Shown here piece by piece: positions 7,656 to 16,643 of a DNA stretch of 64,000 nt. The stretch spans positions 62,001 through 126,000 of the forward strand of contig JAJEGW010000182.1 in assembly GCA_022819605.1 (NCBI GenBank), given 5' to 3'. This DNA is from Silicimonas sp. (lineage in GTDB: Bacteria; Pseudomonadota; Alphaproteobacteria; Rhodobacterales; Rhodobacteraceae). How positions within the stretch are numbered: position 1 is the first letter of the stretch; each line of letters opens with the position of its first letter. The translations under genes were made by a program, and so were the position numbers. Below the pieces are notes generated by a model. That model searched no databases. It had not been told where the DNA came from and saw only the letters and a list, made by a program, of their open reading frames with translations.

Positions 7656-8780
7656 CTACTTAGCGGCGTGATTCCCGGCCTTTGCTGCGGGTCCGCCGTC
7701 CCGGACTTCCGTGCGCGGACGGTTCGCACGCGGATTCTTGATCGCGTTGCGGCTGTAGTGAAACGCGTAAGCTTCATGAACGGCGTCGCGGATGGCGGTC
7801 GGTTGGTACCCGAGCTCCCGTTTCGCCTTGCTGAGGTTTGCGTGGCGACACTTCTTCAGGAGGCGTATGGCACCTGGGGTGAAACGCTGGGGAAAGTCCG
7901 GGTGGAACCGACTCAGGTAAGAGCTCGCCACTTCCGAAAACACGAGCATCAGGGGGGCCGGAACCTTCCGGCGCGGCCGTGGAACGCCCGAGACCTCTTC
8001 ATACAGGGCAACGATCTCCGAAATGGTCTTGTACTCGCTGCTGAAAATGTATTTTTCGCCCGAGCGGCCGTGGCGCATGCACAACAAGTGGCCTTCGACG
8101 ATGTCACGCGCGGCGACAAACTCGAATCCGCCATCAATATAGGCGCGGAGCTTGCCGTTAGTGTAGTCACACAGCGTCCTTCCCAGCCGCGAGGGGAGAA
8201 AATCAGCGCCCCCAACCACAGCACAGCAGGTCGCGACGACAACTTCCTGTCCGGTCGCCGCGGCACGCCAGCATTCCTGCTCGACGAGCGACTTGCTGCG
8301 CTCATAAGGCATCGTGCGTTCCATCGGAAAGAACGGCATGGTTTCGTCGCTCGGTGCAGAGGGATCGTCCAGGTCGTGACCGACCGCACTGAAAGATCCA
8401 GTAACCACCACCCGCCCGGCCTCAGACTCCCGCGCCGCCTGAAGCACGTTGCGGGTCCCGACAACATTGCACTCGAACACCTCCCGACGATGGGCGCGGT
8501 TGCCCTCGATGGTCGAAATCTTGGCCGCAATATGATAGACTCCCTGGCAGCCTTCGAGAGCTTGCCTGATGGAATCAAGATCGCGAATGTCCCCAAACAC
8601 CTGCTCAACGTCCAGGCCTTCCAGGCCTTCATTGTTGTCATCGTGTCTCAGCAAAACCCGGACCTGTACGCCCTCGTCGAGCAATCGACGCACGAGGTTG
8701 GCTCCGACATGCCCCGCCGAGCCGGTTACAAAAACGGGCGCCGTCGGCGCACCTTCCACTATGCCCATTTCCAATGCCAT
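7656..8780 (-). CDS. NAD(P)-dependent sterol dehydrogenase/decarboxylase, SdmB-like SDR
   Basis: A 374-residue extended short-chain dehydrogenase related to 3-beta-hydroxysteroid dehydrogenases. The nucleotide fold has TGSAGHVG (19-26), an Asp-rich DIRD step and the catalytic pair in YERSK (Y159, K163) with a Ser-rich VTGSFS strand before it. In bacteria SdmB acts after the SdmA Rieske oxygenase to oxidise the 3-hydroxyl and remove the oxidised C-4 carbon. It is the first gene of the five-gene minus-strand sterol operon. Start at ATG 8780; a second ATG at 8768 is possible. The C-terminal 40 residues are basic and low in complexity. Confidence 0.82.
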   Translation of the reverse strand: MALEMGIVEGAPTAPVFVTGSAGHVGANLVRRLLDEGVQVRVLLRHDDNNEGLEGLDVEQVFGDIRDLDSIRQALEGCQGVYHIAAKISTIEGNRAHRREVFECNVVGTRNVLQAARESEAGRVVVTGSFSAVGHDLDDPSAPSDETMPFFPMERTMPYERSKSLVEQECWRAAATGQEVVVATCCAVVGGADFLPSRLGRTLCDYTNGKLRAYIDGGFEFVAARDIVEGHLLCMRHGRSGEKYIFSSEYKTISEIVALYEEVSGVPRPRRKVPAPLMLVFSEVASSYLSRFHPDFPQRFTPGAIRLLKKCRHANLSKAKRELGYQPTAIRDAVHEAYAFHYSRNAIKNPRANRPRTEVRDGGPAAKAGNHAAK

Positions 8781-9158
8781 GCAGGCCCGTCCAGTGGGAT
8801 TTTTGGAGAGATTTCACACCGATTCAAGATAGTAAAGACCCCAGATCACGGCATGAAGATTGGCGAACATTCGGTGAGAGCGTGATGGCCTTGCCTGCGG
8901 AAATTGGCTGGCGACTTCTTCCGAAATCGGCAGAGCCGGACGCCGGACCTGAGATTGGCGAGTTCTCTCTCCCAGTCGTTCTTGACCGCCCTTGTATCGT
9001 GCCGACGTGGCTCGTTCCAAAGGCCGGGTACGCGGCGGCGGCCCCGAAGAGCGAATCCTCGACAAGGATCCCCGTCCGGACCATCGTTCTGTCGTGCATG
9101 AGGGCTCTTCACCTACGGACGGTCTGGCTCCCGTAGCGGAGTGCCGCCTTCGCCGATC
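8781..9158. other. Intergenic region between sterol and sox operons
   Basis: This 378-bp gap lies between the end of the sarcosine oxidase operon and the start of the sterol operon, both on the minus strand. Short open frames run through it on both strands but none resembles a protein family or has a good ribosome site. It should contain the sterol operon promoter (see 8829-8857). Confidence 0.5.
8829..8857 (-). promoter_or_regulatory. Candidate sigma-70 promoter of the sterol operon
   Basis: On the minus strand TTCATG (8857-8852) and TACTAT (8834-8829) are separated by exactly 17 bases, about 50 bp before the first sterol gene. The match is moderate and no operator repeat was seen beside it. 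Confidence 0.35.
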
Positions 9159-9728
9159 TCAGAAATGTCCGACTTCGCTGCCGGGTTCCGCCGCCTTCGA
9201 GAGCAGGTCAAAGACGTAGCCTGCAACCGAACGAAAGCAGATGAGCACTGCCTCGTGTTCTCCACCGAACCAGAAGGCCGCAGGGACCTGCGCCAGCCTC
9301 GTCCGCCTGACGCGCCCCGGAGGCAGCGCGTTCTGCCGAAGATCAGCGGGCGAAAGCTTGGCCAGGACTTCGCGAACCGTCGCCCCCTCGCCCGTCAGCC
9401 GAAACACGGCGCGCGCATCGGAAACGTTTGCGACCAGCGCATGCAGCTCGCCCAGCGCTTCCGCCAATGTCGCCACGGTCGCTTCGGCCTCGTCGTATGC
9501 GCACAGGATCATCAGTTCGTCGGGCGACATCCAGAGGGCGCCCTGTCCCAGCCCGCCGACAAGCTCCCCGGAACCAGGCAGGTCGAATCCGGCTCCTGTC
9601 AGCGCCGCAGCCACGTCCGCGGCACCGAGATCGGCTCTGAGCAGGATCATGCCGGTCAGCCCGGCATCCTTGATCGTGACGAACCCGGAGCAGTTCGCGC
9701 CGTCGAGAGGAGTGACGGAATCAGGCAT
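9159..9728 (-). CDS. soxG: Sarcosine oxidase gamma subunit
   Basis: The last gene of the soxBDAG operon, 189 residues from ATG 9728, which overlaps the soxA stop (ATGCCTGA). The frame extends further upstream into soxA, but the overlapping ATG is the better start. The protein is a diverged member of the aminomethyltransferase-like fold and completes heterotetrameric sarcosine oxidase, which oxidatively demethylates sarcosine to glycine and passes the one-carbon unit to tetrahydrofolate. No catalytic residues are assigned to this subunit. Confidence 0.85.
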   Translation of the reverse strand: MPDSVTPLDGANCSGFVTIKDAGLTGMILLRADLGAADVAAALTGAGFDLPGSGELVGGLGQGALWMSPDELMILCAYDEAEATVATLAEALGELHALVANVSDARAVFRLTGEGATVREVLAKLSPADLRQNALPPGRVRRTRLAQVPAAFWFGGEHEAVLICFRSVAGYVFDLLSKAAEPGSEVGHF

Positions 9729-12700
9729 TCTGCTTCTCTCCATCCGGGTCATGAAACACGGGATTCACGATCCTCGCACGGACCGGCTCGCCATCAATGA
9801 CTGGAAACTCCAGGATCTCGCCCATCCGGTCCGGACCCCGTTCGACGAGACCCATGGCAATGCCGCGATCGAGCGTCGGCGAATAGTATGTCGAGGTGAC
9901 GCGGCCTTGGGTTCTTTGCTGACCATTCGCGTTCACGCCCTCGTCCGTGGCATAGGCCCCGTCGGGAAGCACCGATCCGTCAAGCGATTCAAGCCCAACC
10001 AGCCTCCAGCGCAACGGGTCCGTCATATGTTCGCGTTCCTGCGCCCGTTTCCCGAGAAAGTCGTCTTTCCGCTTGGAAATCGCCCAATGAAGCCCGAGGT
10101 CCTGCGGCGTCACCGTTCCGTCCGTCTCGTCACCGATCATGATGAAGCCCTTCTCCGCACGCATGACGTGCAAGGCCTCGGTTCCGTAAGGCGTCATGCC
10201 GAGGGGCCTGCCGGCCTCTAGGAGCCTGTCCCAAAGCGCCCGGGCCTGACCGGCCGGCGCAGCGATCTCGAAGGACAGCTCACCCGAGAAGGAAATGCGA
10301 AAGACACGCACGGGAACGTTGCCGAGCGCACCGTCCGTCCAGGCCATGAACGGAAGCGCCTCCCTGCCGAGATCCATGGAAGGCCCAAGTTCGTTCAGCA
10401 GATCCCGTGCCCTCGGACCGGCCACTCCGATCTGGGCGAACTGTTCGGTGACGTTGGCTACGTACACTTTCCAGTCCCACCATTCCGTCTGGAGCCATTC
10501 TTCCATTGATGCATGGATGCGGTCCGCGCCGCCCGAAGTCGTGTGACACAGCCAAGTGTCATCATCGAGCCTCGCTACAACACCGTCGTCGACCAGGAAC
10601 CCGTTCTCCGAACACATTAGTCCGTAGCGGCACTTGCCGGGTTTCAGCGTGGACATCATGTTGGTGTAGAGCATGTCGAGGAACCGGGCGGCATCCGGAC
10701 CCTTCACGACAAGCTTGCCCAAAGTGGAGGCATCAAGAAGCCCGACCCCTGAACGTGTCGCCAGCACCTCTCGCTTCACAGCGTCGTGCACGCTTTCGCC
10801 CTGCATAGGAAAGGCGTAGGGACGCCGCCAGTGCCCGACCGGCTCCCAATGGGCCCCGTTTGCTTCATGCCACTCATGAATCGGCGTCTTGCGCACGGGC
10901 TGAAAGAGCTCACCACGTGCCTCGCCTGCGATGGCGCCCATGGTCACCGGCACGTATGGCGGACGGAAGGTCGTCGTGCCCACCTCCTCGATCGGCGCCC
11001 CCAGTTCCCGAGAGAGGATCGCCAGCCCGTTGATGTTGCTCAGCTTGCCCTGATCCGTTGCCATGCCAAGCGTCGTGTATCGCTTGGCATGTTCGACGCT
11101 TTCATAGCCCTCGCGAGCCGCCAGCTCGATGTCGGAGACCTTGACGTCGTTCTGGAAGTCCAGCCAAGACTTCGCTCGCTTGGCATACGGCGCGCGCGCG
11201 GGCACGAGCCAAACGGGTTCCATGGGCTGGTGCCCCTCGTCCTCGCCTGCCGGAGCGCGGCCAGCTTTTCTGCCGCGGCTTTCCCCGAGCGCTTTCCCGG
11301 CCAACACCCCTGCGGCGTAAGCGCTTTCAAGAGCCGCGCCAGAATGAATGGCACCGCTCGCGCTGCCGGCGACCTGCATCATGGCCATGCCGTAAACCCC
11401 GGTTGGAGGACGTGCCGGATCAGGCGCAAAGTGGGCCGCTTCATCATTCCACGAAAGCTTGCCGCCCGCGTGGCACCAGAGGTGTGTGGCCGGCGACCAG
11501 CCGCCCGACATCGCGACGCAGTCCGCCTGGATCACGTCGATCACCTCTCCGTCACCGTCCTGTCTGCACACCTGGACTCCGTCAACACGGTTCCGACCGA
11601 CAATGCCGGCGATGCCGCAGCCGGGTCTCACGTTCAGGCCCGCGTCGCGCGCAGCCGCCGCAAGGGGGCCTGTAGCCTGCTGTCGCGTATCCAGGACTGC
11701 GGGGACACCAAGACCTGCTTCCCGCAAGGTCAGTGCTGTCCGATATGCATCGTCGTTGTTCGTCAGGATCACCGTCCTTTCGCCGGGAGCCACGCCGTAG
11801 TTGACCACGTAGTCACGCACAGCACTTGCAAGCATGCAGCCCGGGCGGTCGTTCCCGGCAAAGCTCAGGGGACGCTCAATGGCCCCGGTCGCCGCAACGG
11901 CATGGCCCGCCCTGACCTTCCAGAGCCGGTGACGCGGGACCGAGTGTTCAGGCGCGTGATCAGTCAGTCGCTCATGAAGAAGGACGTATCCATGGTCATG
12001 GATTCCTGACCCGGTCGTGCGCGTACGCATGCGCACGTTTGGCATGGATTGCAGCGACTTCAGGGTGTTTCCGATCCACTCTTCGGCGCTCATTCCGTCA
12101 ATCCTGGCGCCATCGACCGGCGCCCGGCCTCCCCACGCGGGGTCCTGCTCAACAAGGAGCACGTCTGCCCCGGATTCAGCTGCTGCCGACGCCGCAGCAA
12201 GTCCGGAGATTCCTCCCCCAATTACAAGTACATCAATCGTTATGTTGAAGTGCTCATAATGATCGGTGTCACGCCGCATCGGAGGCTTTCCGAGGCCGGC
12301 GGACAGACGGATTGCCGGCTCGTACACATGCTTCCAGAAGGCACGCGGCCAAAGGAACGTCTTGTAGTAGAAACCTGACGGCAGAAACTTCGACAGCATG
12401 GAACTGATCGCGCCAAAGTCATTTTCCAGGCTTGGCCAGTGGTTCTGGCTCCGCGCCTCGAGACCCTGGAACAGTTCCGTCGTCGTGGCCCTGGCATTCG
12501 GCTCGAAGGTTCCGTCGCGACCGAGCCCCACCAGCGCATTCGGTTCTTCCGGCCCGCTTGCAACAATCCCTCTGGGCCGGTGGTACTTGAACGATCGCCC
12601 GATGAGCACCTGACCCTCGGCCAAAAGCGCGGATGCCAGCGTGTCGCCGGCATATCCCCGCATTTCCTTGCCGTTGAAGGAAAACCCAAGGGATTTCGAC

Positions 12701-12741
12701 CGGTCGATCAGGCGACCGCCCATTGGCAGGCGACGGCTCAT
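9721..12741 (-). CDS. soxA: Sarcosine oxidase alpha subunit
   Basis: A 1006-residue subunit of heterotetrameric sarcosine oxidase. ATG 12741 is chosen because it overlaps the soxD stop as ATGA; the frame stays open seven codons further. Visible parts are an N-terminal ferredoxin-like region with a GYAGDTLASALL segment (as in the HcnA-like domain), a dinucleotide-binding site VIGGGISGLAAA (about residue 175-186) and a C-terminal aminomethyltransferase domain beginning near VPVTMGAIAG. The enzyme holds NAD, FAD and FMN and transfers electrons from the beta subunit. Size and gene order B-D-A-G are standard for the family. Confidence 0.95.
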   Translation of the reverse strand: MSRRLPMGGRLIDRSKSLGFSFNGKEMRGYAGDTLASALLAEGQVLIGRSFKYHRPRGIVASGPEEPNALVGLGRDGTFEPNARATTTELFQGLEARSQNHWPSLENDFGAISSMLSKFLPSGFYYKTFLWPRAFWKHVYEPAIRLSAGLGKPPMRRDTDHYEHFNITIDVLVIGGGISGLAAASAAAESGADVLLVEQDPAWGGRAPVDGARIDGMSAEEWIGNTLKSLQSMPNVRMRTRTTGSGIHDHGYVLLHERLTDHAPEHSVPRHRLWKVRAGHAVAATGAIERPLSFAGNDRPGCMLASAVRDYVVNYGVAPGERTVILTNNDDAYRTALTLREAGLGVPAVLDTRQQATGPLAAAARDAGLNVRPGCGIAGIVGRNRVDGVQVCRQDGDGEVIDVIQADCVAMSGGWSPATHLWCHAGGKLSWNDEAAHFAPDPARPPTGVYGMAMMQVAGSASGAIHSGAALESAYAAGVLAGKALGESRGRKAGRAPAGEDEGHQPMEPVWLVPARAPYAKRAKSWLDFQNDVKVSDIELAAREGYESVEHAKRYTTLGMATDQGKLSNINGLAILSRELGAPIEEVGTTTFRPPYVPVTMGAIAGEARGELFQPVRKTPIHEWHEANGAHWEPVGHWRRPYAFPMQGESVHDAVKREVLATRSGVGLLDASTLGKLVVKGPDAARFLDMLYTNMMSTLKPGKCRYGLMCSENGFLVDDGVVARLDDDTWLCHTTSGGADRIHASMEEWLQTEWWDWKVYVANVTEQFAQIGVAGPRARDLLNELGPSMDLGREALPFMAWTDGALGNVPVRVFRISFSGELSFEIAAPAGQARALWDRLLEAGRPLGMTPYGTEALHVMRAEKGFIMIGDETDGTVTPQDLGLHWAISKRKDDFLGKRAQEREHMTDPLRWRLVGLESLDGSVLPDGAYATDEGVNANGQQRTQGRVTSTYYSPTLDRGIAMGLVERGPDRMGEILEFPVIDGEPVRARIVNPVFHDPDGEKQNA

Positions 12742-13067
12742 GAGACATCCTTCCAGCGCCACCCAGGCACCCGGGTCGAAATTGCGTCCAGGATCTCCTG
12801 AGGTGGCTCGTGGACCTGTGCCGGATAGGTTCCGTAGACCTCAAGCGTTGCAGTGTTCCGCGCCGCGTGGAACCACTTTCCACAGCCGTAGGCGTGACGC
12901 CAGCGCTCGAAATGCACGCCTTTGGGATTCGCGCGCATGAAGAGATAGCCCTCGAACTCCTCGTCGGACGAGCCTGGACCGAACCGCTTCAGATGCGCCT
13001 CGCCGCCCGCCGCGAGCTCGGTCTCGTCGCAGCGAGTTCCGCAATAGGGACAGGTCAGGATCAGCAT
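12738..13067 (-). CDS. soxD: Sarcosine oxidase delta subunit
   Basis: A 109-residue protein from ATG 13067, preceded by an AGGGGC ribosome site; the longer frame has no support. It starts with a zinc-ribbon LTCPYCGTRCDETEL and contains the conserved AHLKRFGP and GCGKWFHAARNT segments of SoxD, which binds zinc and bridges the other subunits. It overlaps soxA by 4 bp and lies 132 bp after soxB. Confidence 0.92.
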   Translation of the reverse strand: MLILTCPYCGTRCDETELAAGGEAHLKRFGPGSSDEEFEGYLFMRANPKGVHFERWRHAYGCGKWFHAARNTATLEVYGTYPAQVHEPPQEILDAISTRVPGWRWKDVS

Positions 13068-13199
13068 GCGAAGCCCCTGCGCTTCGCCGGCCGGGCCAGA
13101 TGCCGTCCGGCAAGGCCAATGCGGCAACCGGCTTTGGTCCGTGCCAGAAACGCTCTCACGTCGCACTCTCCTGTCGCGTGCTTCACCGAACCGCCTCCT

Positions 13200-14444
13200 T
13201 CAATGCGCTACGCCGGCCGCGACGCTTTCGTCGATGAAGCGGCCCTCGCGAAAGCGATCGAGCCCGAACTCCGCACAGAGCGGGCTTTCGCCCTTTGCCA
13301 TGAGCTCGGCAAAGCCCCACCCGGACCCCGGGATCGCCTTGAAGCCGCCTGTCCCCCAGCCGCAGTTGACGAAAAGGTTGCCGACCGGTGTCCCGGACAG
13401 GATCGGAGAACGATCGCCCGTCATGTCGACAATCCCGCCCCATTGGCGAAGCATCTTCAGGCGAGAGATCATCGGAAATGTCTCCACGAGAGCTCGCACG
13501 GTTTCCTCGACATGGGAAAAGGATCCCCGCTGAGTGTAGTTGTTGAATCCGTCCGCGCCGCCGCCAATGACCATTTCGCCCTTGTCGGACTGGCTCATGT
13601 AGCCATGGACGGTGTTTGCCATGACCACTACGTCCATGCATGGCTTGATCGGCTCGCTGACCAGCGCCTGCAATGCGACGCTTTCGATGGGCAGCCTGAA
13701 TCCCGCCATATCCGCCAGATGCCCGGAATGGCCGGCAACCACGATCCCGAGCTTGCCGCAATCGATGTCGCCGCGCGTCGTCACGACCCCTGAAACGTCG
13801 CTACCGCTTGTGCGTATGCCCGTGACCTCGCATTGCTGGATGACGTCCATGCCCATTTCCGAGCATTTGCGGGCATATCCCCAGGCCACCGCGTCATGGC
13901 GCGCGGTGCCGCCCCTTGGCTGCCAAAGCGCGCCGAGCACCGGATAGCGCGGGCCCCGGACCTCGATGATCGGGCAAAGCTCCTTTACGCGCCCGGGTCC
14001 GATGAATTCCGTTTCCACGCCTTGGAGCGCATTGGCATGCGCCGTCCGCCTGTAGCCGCGAACCTCGTGTTCGGTCTGGGCCAGCATCATGACGCCGCGC
14101 GGGCTGAACATGACGTTGTAGTTCAGGTCCTGGCTCAGCGTTTCGTAGAGCGTGCGCGCCTTTTCGTAGATCGCGGCCGAAGCGTCCTGAAGATAGTTCG
14201 AGCGGATGATCGTCGTGTTCCGGCCCGTGTTGCCACCTCCGAGCCAGCCCTTTTCAAGGACAGCGACATTCCTGATGCCATGGTTCTTGCCGAGGTAATA
14301 TGCCGTTGCCAAACCGTGCCCGCCCGCCCCGACGATGACAACGTCGTATCGCCGCCGCGGTTCGGGACTCTGCCAGGCGCGCTGCCAGCCCCGGTGATCC
14401 CGGAACGCTTCCCGCACCACGGCCAAGGCTGAATAGTGACCCAT
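13200..14444 (-). CDS. soxB: Sarcosine oxidase beta subunit
   Basis: First gene of the sox operon, 414 residues from ATG 14444, preceded by GCAGGAC; the frame extends to a TTG at 14453. The FAD-binding site VIVGAGGHGLATAYYL lies near residue 35 and is followed by VLEKGWLGGGNTGRNTTI, typical of SoxB, which binds the covalent FMN and oxidises sarcosine. Sarcosine is an intermediate of glycine betaine and creatine breakdown, so the operon likely feeds glycine and one-carbon metabolism. Confidence 0.95.
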   Translation of the reverse strand: MGHYSALAVVREAFRDHRGWQRAWQSPEPRRRYDVVIVGAGGHGLATAYYLGKNHGIRNVAVLEKGWLGGGNTGRNTTIIRSNYLQDASAAIYEKARTLYETLSQDLNYNVMFSPRGVMMLAQTEHEVRGYRRTAHANALQGVETEFIGPGRVKELCPIIEVRGPRYPVLGALWQPRGGTARHDAVAWGYARKCSEMGMDVIQQCEVTGIRTSGSDVSGVVTTRGDIDCGKLGIVVAGHSGHLADMAGFRLPIESVALQALVSEPIKPCMDVVVMANTVHGYMSQSDKGEMVIGGGADGFNNYTQRGSFSHVEETVRALVETFPMISRLKMLRQWGGIVDMTGDRSPILSGTPVGNLFVNCGWGTGGFKAIPGSGWGFAELMAKGESPLCAEFGLDRFREGRFIDESVAAGVAH

Positions 14445-14598
14445 GTCCTGCAACTCGCGTCTCGGCGTCGATTCGCCGTCTCTCTCCCAGAATCACTGAT
14501 GCGGCGTCTGACGGCAAGCGGCACGAGAGCTTTAGTTCGCGACACCTGGTGCCTTGGCGGGTCTTCCCGCCGGACAAAAGGCACATTATGTGGAGCCA

Positions 14599-15810
14599 AT
14601 GACATTCTGGTTCCTTGCATGCCTCATCATCGCCGGGGTCGCCGCCGTGATGGTCCGTGCATTGATGCGTGCGCGCCACAGCGAGATGGGCGGTGCCGCT
14701 TCGGACGTCCAGGTCTATCGAGACCAGTTACAAGAGGTGGCGCGAGACGAGGCCCGCGGCGTGCTCGCAGAGGCTGAAGCGGAAGCGGTGCGCCTCGAAG
14801 TGTCCCGAAGGCTGCTGGATGCCGACCGGCGCGCGCAGGCACGCGACGAGCAAGCTCCCGGCAACAAGAGACTTGCCGCAGGGATCATCTTTGCGACGCT
14901 AATTGCGGGCGGGATCGGCATCTATCTGGCGCAGGGCGCTCCTGGAACGGCCGATCTTCCCATCAATGCAAGGCTGGCGGCATTGGATGCGGCTGCAAAG
15001 GATCGTCCGGGCCAAGAAGAGGCGGAGACAATGGCAGCTCCGAATCTTCCCCGCCCCGAGTTCGTGGGCGAGGACTTTTCGGACTTGATGGACCGGCTGA
15101 GAGAGGCTGTCAGGGCACGCCCATCCGACATCCAGGGCCTCACGCTCCTTGCAAGAAACGAAGCCCGGCTGGGCAATTTCGCCGCCGCCCGCCGGGCGCA
15201 GGAACAGCTCCTTGCCGCGAAGGATGACGGAATCACGACCTACGATCTCGCCGCCATGATCGAGATGATGGTTTTTTCGGCGGGAGGCTACGTATCCCCG
15301 GAAGCGGAGGAATACGTCTCGCGCCTGCTTGCCCTCGACCCCGGGAACCGCGCGGGGCGTTACTTTCTCGGGCTGCTGCATGTGCAGGTTGGCAGGCCGG
15401 ATCTCGCGTTTCCGCTTTGGCGTGACCTGCTGGAGACCAGCATGTCGCATGAACCATGGATGCCCGTGCTGCGCGCCGGGATCATCGATGTCGCTGCAGG
15501 AGCCGGCGTGACATACGAACCTCCCGCGGTCCGGGGGCCGACTGCCGCTGACATCGCGGCCGCAGAGGACATTGAGGCAGAAGACCGGGAAGCCATGATC
15601 CGCGGAATGGTCGAGGGCCTTGCGACCCGCCTTGCAGAGGAAGGCGGCAGGCCGGAAGAGTGGGCGCAACTTGTCCACTCGCTCATGGTACTGGGAGATG
15701 ATCAGCGAGCGCGGAATACCTACATCGAAGCGCAGGCTGTCTTTGGCGGCGACGCGGCGGCAATGGCGATCATCCGCGATGCAGGTGCGCGGGCCGGGCT
15801 TGCCGAATGA
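14599..15810 (+). CDS. ccmI: Cytochrome c maturation protein CcmI
   Basis: A 403-residue inner-membrane protein. It has an N-terminal membrane segment (MTFWFLACLIIAGVAAVMV), a heptad-like charged region with VYRDQL.EV and a second membrane segment near residue 90-105, then a periplasmic TPR-like domain from about 130. This is the layout of CcmI, which presents apocytochrome c to the haem ligation machinery. ATG 14599 is preferred over an upstream in-frame ATG at 14554 because GGAG precedes it. It overlaps ruvX by ATGA. Divergent from soxB across about 150 bp, which holds a GGCGGG-TCTT-CCCGCC hairpin at 14556-14571. Confidence 0.88.
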   Translation: MTFWFLACLIIAGVAAVMVRALMRARHSEMGGAASDVQVYRDQLQEVARDEARGVLAEAEAEAVRLEVSRRLLDADRRAQARDEQAPGNKRLAAGIIFATLIAGGIGIYLAQGAPGTADLPINARLAALDAAAKDRPGQEEAETMAAPNLPRPEFVGEDFSDLMDRLREAVRARPSDIQGLTLLARNEARLGNFAAARRAQEQLLAAKDDGITTYDLAAMIEMMVFSAGGYVSPEAEEYVSRLLALDPGNRAGRYFLGLLHVQVGRPDLAFPLWRDLLETSMSHEPWMPVLRAGIIDVAAGAGVTYEPPAVRGPTAADIAAAEDIEAEDREAMIRGMVEGLATRLAEEGGRPEEWAQLVHSLMVLGDDQRARNTYIEAQAVFGGDAAAMAIIRDAGARAGLAE

Positions 15811-16280
15811 TCTTCGAAGAAATCGAATCCCTTGCGGCAGAATTGCCTGCCTCCGGTGCCCTGGCCGGAATTGATCTCGGGACCGCAACGATCGGTGTCG
15901 CGGTGAGTGATACGCGGCGACGCGTGGCAAGCCCGGTCGAGACAATTCGCAGAAGAAAGCCGGGAAGGGACATCTCAGCCCTCTTGGCGACCTGCGCCTC
16001 ACGGGAGGTCGTCGGGCTGATACTGGGACTGCCGCTCAACATGGACGGCTCGGAAGGTCCACGCTGCCAAGCGACGCGAGCCTTTGCGGGAAACGTTGCT
16101 AAGGTCACCGAGCTTCCCATCGCCTTCTGGGATGAACGGCTCTCGACAGTCGCAGCGGAACGTGCGCTTCTAGAGGCCGACATGTCGCGCAAGCGTCGTG
16201 GCCAAGTCATCGATCACGTTGCCGCCTCCTACATTCTGCAGGGAGCGCTGGACCGGATCTGCAGCATGGGGACCGCATGA
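15807..16280 (+). CDS. ruvX: Putative pre-16S rRNA nuclease / Holliday junction resolvase YqgF
   Basis: A 157-residue RNase H-fold protein. It shows the first-strand motif GIDLGTATIGVAVSD with the conserved Asp, a GLPLNMDGSEGPRCQ segment, DERLSTVAAER, and the late Asp in RRGQVIDHVAASYIL. YqgF proteins process the 5' end of 16S rRNA and are also described as Holliday junction resolvases. It sits between ccmI and the DUF1289 gene with ATGA overlaps on both sides. Confidence 0.92.
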   Translation: MIFEEIESLAAELPASGALAGIDLGTATIGVAVSDTRRRVASPVETIRRRKPGRDISALLATCASREVVGLILGLPLNMDGSEGPRCQATRAFAGNVAKVTELPIAFWDERLSTVAAERALLEADMSRKRRGQVIDHVAASYILQGALDRICSMGTA

Positions 16281-16507
16281 GCGACGACCTCTGGAAGCGC
16301 GAAGACATCGAGAGCCCCTGCGTCCAGGTGTGCCTCATACATCCTGATGCCGGGATCTGCCTCGGCTGTCACCGCACGGGCGAAGAGATCACGCTTTGGC
16401 GTCGGATGACCCCGGAGGAGCGAGGCAGAATCATGGCTGAATTGCCAGATCGAAAGTCGCGATTGCCCGGACGACGTGGCGGCCGAAAGGCGCGGCTGCG
16501 CAGGTAG
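16277..16507 (+). CDS. DUF1289 domain protein
   Basis: A 76-residue protein with the DUF1289 cysteine pattern SPCVQVCLIHPDAGICLGCHRT and the following W..M..EER motif. The four cysteines suggest metal binding, but the function is not known. It is translationally coupled to ruvX through ATGA. The last 15 residues are very basic. Confidence 0.85.
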   Translation: MSDDLWKREDIESPCVQVCLIHPDAGICLGCHRTGEEITLWRRMTPEERGRIMAELPDRKSRLPGRRGGRKARLRR

Positions 16508-16643
16508 ACGTCATGTGCAGGGCCCGATGGGACCAGTCGAACGCCATGTCCTGGACTCGGCTGCAAGTTGCGGCCGAGATCCTGCTGCAACGGCAGTCGA
16601 GACTCTCGACCCGTCGGTGTCGCAATTGCGGCGTCCGCACGCA

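Noticed and set aside
8774-9136. A 120-codon plus frame between the sterol and sox operons
   Set aside because: No ribosome site or family resemblance; it overlaps the start of the SdmB-like gene antisense.
9241-12009. Long plus-strand frames of 326 and 407 codons across the sox genes
   Set aside because: They mirror soxG and soxA, which are full length with clear motifs; the plus frames have no recognisable domain.
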